11,467 nt of DNA from assembly GCA_001584585.1 (NCBI GenBank), contig LSYV01000007.1, positions 777,098 to 788,564 of the forward strand. Reading direction: 5' to 3'. The notes beneath the pieces were generated by a model that saw only the letters and a program-made list of their open reading frames with translations, had not been told where the DNA came from and ran no database searches. The position numbers and the translations under genes were made by a program. Source of the DNA: Gonium pectorale. Taxonomy: Eukaryota > Chlorophyta > Chlorophyceae > Chlamydomonadales > Volvocaceae. Shown here in pieces: positions 1 through 7,176 of the stretch (position 1 is its first letter; each line of letters begins with the position of its first letter).

Positions 1-87
1 ACGGGAGCGCCAAGCACTTACGACCACCAGGAGTATCGAGATGCGGAAGACGGAAAGCGTTGTTGAACTGTAGACGAAGCTGACGCA

Positions 88-115
88 CGTAAACACCGCT
101 GCGCTGGTGTTTACG
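88..115. repeat. Perfect 10-bp inverted repeat (hairpin)
   Basis: The arm CGTAAACACC (88-97) is matched exactly by its reverse complement GGTGTTTACG (106-115) across an 8-nt loop. It lies shortly after the possible end of a leftward-lying gene, so it could be a 3'-end RNA structure or a transposon end. The function is unknown. Confidence 0.6.
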
Positions 116-466
116 CCTTGAAGCCGAGCCCTTGGAAGGGGCTTGCCGAACGGCGCCTTGGCGAAGCCCAGAGCAGGATCTTGAGGCGACGCACACAGGG
201 TTACAGATACGTAGACGCAGGGACTATCGGGCCCTGAACCGGAACCGTCGACTGCTAGCCAAAGGTCGTGCGCACACGCGTCTTATGGACTTGGTCAATA
301 GCACCACACATGGTCTGTTGGGTATCGCTGGTTGCAGGCCCCGCGGCTGACAGCCCCTTAAGTAGGCCAGCCCCTGCGGTACAACCCGCCAGTACCGCCA
401 ACCAAAACCCTAGTAGGATGGTCCCGGAACACAAGATACGGGCCACAGCGAATCCTACCATGGTCT

Positions 467-506
467 CGGAAAGTACGGAAAGTACCGGCAGATGTACCGG
501 CAGACC
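467..506. repeat. Two adjoining short tandem duplications
   Basis: CGGAAAGTA occurs twice back to back (467-475, 476-484). It is followed by a 12-bp unit, TACCGGCAGATG (483-494), and a near copy ending in ACC (495-506). It looks like replication slippage in non-coding DNA. Confidence 0.6.
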
Positions 507-560
507 CTACAATGTATGGTCCCGGAAGGGCCTGGTTTCGGGGCATCCTGTTCCTGCACG

Positions 561-586
561 CGGGCCTGCAGGGTCCTGCAGGCCCG
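561..586. repeat. 26-bp near-perfect palindrome
   Basis: The arm CGGGCCTGCAGG (561-572) and its exact reverse complement CCTGCAGGCCCG (575-586) are separated by only GT. Each arm contains an 8-bp CCTGCAGG palindrome. It could extrude as a cruciform or form a very stable hairpin in RNA. Confidence 0.7.
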
Positions 587-665
587 GTTCCGGAGCATCC
601 CCTTCGGCATAACGTAATGCCACCCAGCCAGTCCTGCAAGACCTGCAGGCCAGGCTCCGGAGCTA
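575..665. repeat. 24-bp imperfect direct repeat, 67-bp period
   Basis: The block at 575-598 (CCTGCAGGCCCGGTTCCGGA and on) recurs at 642-665 with only a few substitutions. Together with the palindrome it suggests a locally duplicated non-coding unit. Confidence 0.5.
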
Positions 666-1632
666 TGCCCAGGCCGCCCGCCTTCCAAGCACATGCCACC
701 AACAAGGCCCCGGCACAAACCTGAAACGCACAGCTCAGTCACTAGACAGCAAGGTGCCTCCACCTCTACACACATGCAGTTCGTGCCGCTATGTAAACCA
801 ACCGTCCGCAGCCGTTCCGTACTACGGGAATGCGAAGTACGTAAACTCAGCGTTTAGGTGCCTTCGCAACTATCGTTGCTTCGGCTTTTGCTCATAGGGA
901 AGTCAAGGACCCCAGGAGTCACTTGCTGCACCAAATAAACCGACGAGTCATGGCGAGCTGCCATACCTCCAATACCGCCTAATATACATCCACAACCTAT
1001 ATTCATACAAAGCAAGGCTTAGGAAGTCAGTAGAATGCACCGGCACTGCCTCACAACTACGTGTCCGGACACTCATCGTGGCATCCCTACATGGCATGTC
1101 ACACTTGTCTGTAAGCCCCCGCTCCTGATTTGGCCTGCCTTCCAGTTGGCACACGAGCTGAAATGACCAGGACTGGCAGCGCTGCATCTTTACTGAGAAC
1201 GTATGCAACCGTCCATGTATCGACGCACCCGTACGGACATTGACTCCGCACCTGTCCCACCTGATGCTTCAAGCTCCATATAGACCAGCATCCAGTGCCT
1301 TGTCCAGGATGCAATCCCGTCGCCATGCGATTACCACTCCAGGCCGTGGCCGCGGCCACCACACGGTGGCACTAAAAGGCAACGAGCTCTGTTGTGTTAG
1401 ACAAAATGCCTGACACTGGCTCGTTGCGCGCCGAAAGACCGGCAACACTGGCGGACAACCGCGAGACCCTCTGCGCCAAACCATCTAAACCCAGAACTGC
1501 GCCTTCGTGGGAAGCCACACACAAAGCCACACCCCCTTGACCATTATTGCAAGGATGCCACGCATACGGCATACCGTTGAATCGGGTATGAAGCCTTATC
1601 GCCCGGTTGGCGCCTCGGACACGGGTTATCGG

Positions 1633-1679
1633 CACTTATCAGGGTCCTGATATATCCCTTATCAGGACCCCAATAAGTG
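1633..1679. repeat. 47-bp inverted repeat, 20-bp arms
   Basis: Arms 1633-1652 and 1660-1679 are complementary over 20 positions with two mismatches in the middle, around a 7-nt loop. The inner 11 bp (GGGTCCTGATA) pair perfectly. Further TTATCGG (from about 1626) and CCGATAA (from about 1688) elements lie outside, so the symmetry may extend to about 1696. It could be a MITE-like remnant or a regulatory hairpin. No transposase is present. Confidence 0.65.
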
Positions 1680-1899
1680 ATGCATGCCCGATAAGTACGG
1701 CACGTGTTTGGTGGTGGTTACATATCGCCATTTTGGCCATTTTGCCTTTGGTCAACCCTATTACGTCTCACACCAAAAGACAACAACGCGAATTGGCGTG
1801 AAAGGTGTAAGTTGGCCAGTCAAACCGCGCCATCCAAATCAGCCGGCAAACCCGCAGCCAGCGACCAACCTTGTGCTCAGTATTCCACCACCGCCAGAG

Positions 1900-2110
1900 A
1901 CAATACCTTAACTGCCTCCCGTCCCGACGCTGTGCCCCCCTGCAGCCCCCGTCCCCATACCCGACACTTCGTCAAAACCCCGTGCCGCGCATTCCGCCAG
2001 CCCCCATCCCCATGCCCGGCACTCCGCCTACGCCACCTCCGCCTACGCCCATGCATGAAGCGACCATTCCGGGCCCACGAATGGCACGTCACGAATGGCA
2101 TGCTTGCAAC
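1900..2110. repeat. C-rich low-complexity stretch
   Basis: This is a cytosine-rich run with repeated CCCC, CCGCC and CGCCTACGCC units, followed by two near copies of ACGAATGGCA. One frame reads as proline-rich. Such peptides occur in algal cell-wall glycoproteins, but here there is no signal peptide or splice structure, and the C bias alone explains the prolines. Confidence 0.4.
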
Positions 2111-2667
2111 GAATCTCGGCCCTGCCACCGAACGGCCAAGAAACGGCCCAGACACCTTACATGCCATATATGTTGACGGAGTTAATGGAATTACGCGTGG
2201 CGTCAGGTGACCCGCCCACGAACCCTGGAGTGGTACCCGCGAGCGTGTTCACCGCGCAGAACCGGCGTAGTGCACAAATCGCAAATGGCTTTTTGGGCTG
2301 CAAAACCTAGTTACCATGTCACGGCTCAGCAAAGCGAGGGCGCAGTCTAGTTGAGGTATGATAAGGCGGCACAACGGAGTAGATCATAACAAGCGCATCT
2401 AATCCGGCTCGCGAGTCACGGGCTCGCGGCTGTCGCTGTTCCGTGCTCGGTTCGGTCTGGCGCGCGGATCTCGACTGGTTCCGCCACCAGCGCAGGTTCC
2501 TGCACAGTCTGTGAGCACGATGGAACTGTTATAGTAGCGTGATGATATGCATTGCTGAGGTTCGGCGCTGCGTAGTGAGCTGTCCCGTGTCCGCCTGCTC
2601 CTGATAAGATTGCCACTTGAATCTCAGTCTGTGGGAGGTCCTGGGGTGAATTTACAACACGACTGCA

Positions 2668-5600
2668 ATGGGCTCGCTTGCCCCGCCTTACATTGAGACC
2701 CACACGCCGTCTGGCTTTCGCCTAGCTGCGATATCCGGGGTGTACTTGGTACTGAGTGCCTATATCAAATATGGCGTTGCACGTGCGCCCTGCGGATTAG
2801 CGCGGTTGGTGCTCTCGGTTCCTATTCTCGCCCTAGGGCTGGTGTGGTGAGTCTGGACATCGCGAAACCGGATTCTTTAATGACTCGCTCGGATGGGCAG
2901 TGCTCTCGCCTTGCGACCCCGTGCGCCTGCCACACCGTATCCGAAACGCGCAAGCCTCCGTGCACCTCCCCGCCGGCCCGCTGCCCTCGCGCCAGTCCGT
3001 TTGTCTTTGACGGAGCGAGTGAGGTGCTTCCGCGTACGTCTACCCTCTTCGTTTTCTCATGGCTTGGCAACTTTAAGGTACGTGCGACAGCCCCAGCCCC
3101 AGCACATCCGTCCTTAAGAGGTCGCAACGCGGGGGAGTGACACGTCACCGCTACATGCGGAGCACTGGCAACGGTCTGTTGGGTAATAGCTCAATTGATA
3201 ACATTAGTAAATGGCCGCACGGGCCATCTTGGTCCTCCGATCTTGCCAGGTGTGCACCCGTGCCCTCCTTGTGCCCATTGGTGCCAGAGCAGGTTCTGGC
3301 CTTCTGCCTTGGAAGGGCGCCGTTGCGGGTGCGTATCTTTCTGGGAATGAATTGATCCAGCAAAAATTGCATGCAGGCCCTTCATGCTCTCCCAGACGGC
3401 TGGATAGATGCCATGCCACTCGGCCAAGAAAGGCCAAGGGTTACGGTGTAGTGCCTCGGGAATCGAGATGCGCCCTCGTATGCCCGTGTGAGCCCACTTA
3501 TCAGGAGTCCATGACATGGGCACAGATGACAGCAGTCATTATGCTGCCGGTCTTTCCAAAGCCAGGTAGGAATTTGGTGCCGATCGAAAGGTTGGTGCTC
3601 ATGCGGTGTACGCGTTAGCGTGTCCCGTGCATGCCTAACTTGAAATTCATCGCTGGACGTTTCTCCTCGCGCCCTGCCGCCCCATGTGGCCGCACCGCTG
3701 CAGCTGAGCGCACCAAGGCGGGACCCGAGGGTCGTCTGCAGGACTCGGCTGGAGGGGGCACTGGGCTGGTCGTGCGCTGGCTGGTGAAGATTGGTATGTG
3801 CCTTTGTGCCAGGGGCGCATGCCGTGGCTTGAGCCTCACCGCTATCCTTGTACATGGGGACAGGCATAGGTGTAGGGGCGCATCTATCAGCCATTACCAG
3901 CGTCGCGTCGCGCCCCTTCTCCCGGACTGCATCCTGCCTATCCTCCCATCAATTGCGCTATACATACCGGATTAACTTGAGCGGAAATAGTTTATGCATT
4001 GTGCGCACGCCGGCCTCATGTACCTTGGGCGCAGTACTGCTCGGAGCCGTGGTGTACGTCGAATTGGTCTATGCCAGCAATTTGCCACGAGTTCTGGTCC
4101 ACTACGTGCACGGTGGGTGCTGGTAAGGGCCGGTGGTTGGCGTCAATTCCCTTGAGACCTGATACCCCGCCCTCAATAGAGCTTCTGGCTCACCTGTTAG
4201 GGCGGGTTGCTGGGCCGGCCCTGCTGTGATGGCAGGGAGCTTTGTGACCCCGTTCCTTACTCGTCTGCTCCACTCAGCGGAAATGTGTCACGATGAGAGT
4301 ATCATGCCACTGACTTGAATTGACCCGCGTGCAGCCTTGGGTTTGTACTCGTTTGTCGGCTTCCTTATGGATGGTCCCGGCGCGGTGGCGGTGGAGGCCC
4401 TGGGGCTGCAGCTGGTGCCCACCTTCGACCAGCCGTGGCTGGTGAGGGCCGTCCGGGGACGCGCGACGGGAGGCATGGCCCGGTGTACAGATGCCTCTAT
4501 CGCCACGGATGTTCTACACGGTGAAGAGGCTGCAGTCGGGAATGGAAACGCGCTGTGCACGGCCTGGCCCGCGATTACCGCAGCGCACTCCGCGCCCCCA
4601 CACCCCCTTGCAGAGCTCCTCCCTGTCTGACTTCTGGGGCCGGCGCTGGAACATCACCACCAGCTCAGTACTGCGCACACTCATCTATGACCCAATAGTG
4701 GACGGGGCGCTCATCAACCCGCGACACAGGACAAGCACCGCCGAAGGGGCTGCCGCTGCCGGGCAGCAGGACAAGCAACGGAAGCCCTCCCCACAAGGGG
4801 TATCCACGGGCCGTGCCGATAAGGCGGCCAACGGGACCAAGCATCTGGCTGCGACTTCTCCACCAGCCGGGGCCGTTGGCAAGCCCAGCTGGTGGCAGCA
4901 GCAGCTGGGCCTACATGCCACCTTCCTCACCAGCGGCCTCGTCCACGAGTACATCGCCTGGAACGTCAGCGGCCTGTGAGTCGGTCGGTTTCCGGTTCGG
5001 GCCTAAGATAGGATATGGCTGGTGACGCCCGATGAGGGGTTGGCGTGGATCGGGCTTGAACGACTCGTAGTCCCAACGGGTTGTGGGCGGATATGTTGAT
5101 GACGAGTGCGCTGTTGCCAACATTGCAGAACATTCCAGTGTAGTGTGCCAGCAGACGGTGCTGGGTTGCCCTTTTGTTGCTGCCTGCACTGCAGCAACGC
5201 CTGGCACTGGAAGTGGACGCTGTTCTTTTACATTCAAGCACCGCTGATGAGCCTTGAATGGGCGTGCCGCCGGGCCCTCCGCCGCGCGGGTGTCCCGGGT
5301 CTGCCGCGCTGGCTCACAATCATCGCCACGCTCGCGGTCCTGGAGGTGCGTCGTCTATGATCGCTGGGCGCTGTACCTCAATTGTGGACCGCCCCACTGG
5401 GTTCCGTCCAGCTCAACCGCATCTTACTGAAACGCTTGGCACGCCACATGGTGCTGTGGTGCAAGCCTTTGCCGCGTCGTGATATACCGCCTCCCCTCTG
5501 ACTGGGCCCGCTGACAGGCTCTTGCGTACGACTGGTTCTTCGGTTTCGTCGAGAGCGACTCTGATGTCGCAGATCGAGTCATCCGGGCGGTTGGGGACAA

Positions 5601-5670
5601 CTATAAGGCATTGCTGTCAATGTTTCAGCCCCTTCTCCTGGCGACCGGAAGCGGCACGGCCGGGCGCTGA
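2668..5670 (+). CDS. Wax synthase-like MBOAT O-acyltransferase, paralogue 1 (10 exons)
   Basis: Coding exons: 2668-2846, 2996-3077, 3293-3328, 3505-3565, 3704-3793, 4035-4112, 4335-4441, 4614-4975, 5195-5345 and 5518-5670 (TGA). They join in frame to 432 aa. All nine introns are GT-AG and 138-241 nt long. The product resembles plant-type wax synthases (MBOAT_2 / wax synthase domain), ER membrane enzymes that esterify an alcohol with the acyl group of acyl-CoA. Visible support: hydrophobic segments from the N-terminus on; WLGNFK followed by VLAFCLGRAPLR (about 82-99), matching the plant NFKLLLFAFGRGPL-type motif; DFWGRRWN (217-224); and GLVHEYIAW with probable catalytic His322. A low-complexity loop of about 65 residues lies between these last two motifs. 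Plant enzymes are near 350 aa, and the loop explains part of the extra length. The start codon follows GACTGCA and aligns with the start of gene 2. The acceptor alcohol cannot be read from sequence; a sterol or other hydroxyl acceptor remains possible. Confidence 0.8.
2847..2995 (+). other. Extra phase-2 intron in gene 1, absent from gene 2
   Basis: A GTGAGT donor at 2847 and a GCCAG acceptor ending at 2995 define a 149-nt intron. Read through, the frame would stop at TGA 2848-2850. Spliced, the protein runs ILALGLV-C-PFVFDGASEVLPR, which aligns without a gap to ILANIAS-PWLFDVMEEVLPR in gene 2, where the same region is uninterrupted coding sequence. The intron length is not a multiple of three, so retention would truncate the protein at 60 residues. 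Confidence 0.8.
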
Positions 5671-5749
5671 TGCTAAGGCGTCATGCGCTGGCGACCCTAA
5701 TGGCACGTGGCGGCCTCCTCCCCAATATGATGTGAGGGCGTCCGCAAAG

Positions 5750-5754
5750 TGTAA
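5750..5754 (+). terminator. Candidate poly(A) signal TGTAA of gene 1
   Basis: TGTAA, the usual polyadenylation signal in chlorophycean algae, lies 80 nt after the stop codon of gene 1. Cleavage would be expected roughly 10-20 nt further on. The motif is short and could occur by chance. Confidence 0.4.
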
Positions 5755-6021
5755 TGCCGCCTTTGAATCTGCGCGCGTCATTAGCAAACCATTGCAGGGA
5801 TTCGCGCGTCGACATGGCATGTATGGACATGGTCCTGCTTCCCTGGGACTGCTTTTAATGGCTGCAAGTAGCGCAAGCTGCGGAACACGCCTGCGGTGCT
5901 GTTATTTCTGCATCAGGTGGGTATCCAGGCTGCAGGGCCTCGGATTGCGCGGCATCGGACTGCAGACTGCGGGGAACAGGGTTCAGGTCCAAGCGCATGG
6001 GCTGCAAACTGCAGTTCAGTT

Positions 6022-6049
6022 GGCATCCACTGGCCGGCATCCACTAGCC
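6022..6049. repeat. 14-bp tandem duplication
   Basis: GGCATCCACTGGCC (6022-6035) is followed directly by GGCATCCACTAGCC (6036-6049), one mismatch. It sits in a stretch rich in CTGCAG and CTGCAAACTGCAG motifs between about 5930 and 6020. Confidence 0.6.
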
Positions 6050-6107
6050 CCCGGCATCTGGGGCTTCACCGGCGGACCGCTGTGGTGGTTCACGTTGTAT
6101 CTGAGGT

Positions 6108-6113
6108 TATAAA
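6108..6113 (+). promoter_or_regulatory. Possible TATA box (TATAAA)
   Basis: A TATAAA preceded by GAGGT is the best TATA match between the two genes. It lies about 1.06 kb before the start codon of gene 2, so it would serve that gene only if the 5'UTR is long or contains an intron. Confidence 0.2.
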
Positions 6114-6724
6114 GGTCGATCGGCTGTTTGGACGCTTTTTAAACTGTTGCTCTTCGTTGAAGCGCGTGCGCCCGCGCGTTGTGACCTTGCGGACTTTGCG
6201 GGCGTGAGCACTGGGTGCGTGCAAGGCAAGCGAGGATGGCAATACGGAGCCGGCTGCGTGATTCATTTGGATATTGCTTTGTCATGTCGCGCGAGGCCTT
6301 TGCTCGCCCTTTTGCATGTAGTACGTAACGCTATTGCTGAATTGTCAACTGTAGGATACGGCATGGTGCCCGTGCCAGCTGTGTTCGGCAAACTGAAGCC
6401 TGTCGGTCGCTTGTTGTGTTGATTGTCTTGGTGTCGTGCGGCCTTGGTCGTAGCCCAATCCCATGCCGCAGCAACTGGTTAAAGGCTGTAGAGTGGCGAT
6501 AGATCGACCGCCCTTGCTCATTGCGTCGAGCATCATTGTTAAACGCCATGAGCTCTTTTCGCCCGGGCAGCCTGCAAACTGCTCTCCTGTCTGATTGAGC
6601 TTCATATCCTTGTGTGGTATGGAAGCGCCTCTCTATCTAGGAGAGAATTGAGGACTAGCGAACGATCTCGTTCGCCTCGTGCGTACTACTGTCAATGCCC
6701 TTGCGTTCTGACCTCGACCGCATT

Positions 6725-6744
6725 GTGTGTGTGCGTGTGTGTGT
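6725..6744. repeat. GT dinucleotide microsatellite
   Basis: Ten GT units, interrupted once by GC at 6733-6734 (TGTGTGTGCGTGTGTGTGT). A short simple repeat, likely variable between strains. Confidence 0.8.
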
Positions 6745-6754
6745 CTGCTCGAAG

Positions 6755-7168
6755 GTAAGGGCGTAGTCGAAATAAGGGCGTAGTCGAGGCGTCTAGTGGC
6801 CGAGGCAGACACGCTCGTAACCGCCTGCACCTCTTGGAACGAGCGAGGCTGAAAAAAGTTCGGTCGGTGATGGCCAGGCATACAATGCCTGAGTGCATGA
6901 GGGCACGTAGAAGGGCTGGATATGTGACCCGTGGGTCTCACCTCAGTCCTGTACAGATGCGCAAGCTCGAGAGCGTCGATCGATGCAGACCTTGAGTGCG
7001 GGTTCTTGTTCCTGACTTATCGATGCATTTTGTGTGAATGAGTGCATTCCGAGTCCTGCCTTTCCCACCTCCGGGTCTCGACATAACCGCAGCAACCGCA
7101 CGAAACAGTGTGGGTGGGTCGCCCTCTTGCACCGCGGGCTTCATACACATACATAGCTTTCTTTGCAG
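6755..7168 (+). other. Possible 5'UTR intron of gene 2
   Basis: CGAAG followed by GTAAGG at 6755 is a strong donor. A pyrimidine-rich CTTTCTTTGCAG ends at 7168, eight bases before the ATG at 7177. This would leave a short leader CTTCCAAA in front of the start codon. The acceptor is convincing, but the donor is only the best candidate among several. Confidence 0.3.
6756..6789. repeat. 17-bp tandem duplication
   Basis: TAAGGGCGTAGTCGAAA (6756-6772) is followed directly by TAAGGGCGTAGTCGAGG (6773-6789); 15 of 17 bases are identical. The first copy overlaps the candidate donor at 6755. The second has AT where that donor has GT, so only one copy could act as a splice site. Confidence 0.7.
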
Positions 7169-7176
7169 CTTCCAAA

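Larger units (their letters stand above)
1..2667. other. Upstream region without a supportable gene
   Basis: I find no convincing gene in these 2.7 kb. The open frames on both strands are short, overlap one another and lack recognisable motifs. No chain of exons with good donors and acceptors could be built, unlike in the two genes to the right. The first 70 bases could be the 3' end of a gene lying to the left: one frame ends with TGA at 64-66 and another with TAG at 71-73, but the peptides are unrecognisable. The region holds several short inverted and direct repeats, listed separately, and a C-rich low-complexity stretch. The promoter of gene 1 must lie at its right end, but I see no convincing TATA box within 200 bp of the start codon. 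Confidence 0.55.
5671..7176. other. Intergenic region between the paralogues
   Basis: About 1.5 kb with no supportable coding gene. It should contain the 3'UTR of gene 1 and the promoter and 5'UTR of gene 2. It includes a TGTAA element, a TATAAA sequence, short tandem repeats, a GT microsatellite and a possible 5'UTR intron, each listed separately. I looked for remnants of a third acyltransferase copy (DFWGRRWN-like or HEY-like segments) and saw none. Confidence 0.6.

Noticed and set aside
1704..2210. 168-codon and 101-codon plus-strand ORFs, the latter proline-rich
   Set aside because: They are explained by C-rich low complexity, with no signal peptide, no domain and no supporting splice sites.
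2668..2850. Gene 1 as a pseudogene broken by an early stop after 60 codons
   Set aside because: The stop lies inside a GTGAGT-CAG intron, and splicing restores an alignment to gene 2 without gaps.
3382..3894. 170-codon minus-strand ORF
   Set aside because: It is antisense to exons 3 and 4 of gene 1 and the introns around them, without recognisable features.
5975..6000. tRNA B-box-like GGTTCAGGTCC
   Set aside because: The B box is imperfect, and no cloverleaf or A box can be built around it.
5522..6112. 196-codon plus-strand ORF after gene 1
   Set aside because: It reads exon 9 of gene 1 in a shifted frame and continues through the 3'UTR into repeats; no motif is recognisable.
7108..7176. 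In-frame upstream start for gene 2, adding 23 residues
   Set aside because: The added stretch crosses a strong splice acceptor ending at 7168, and gene 1 has no equivalent extension.
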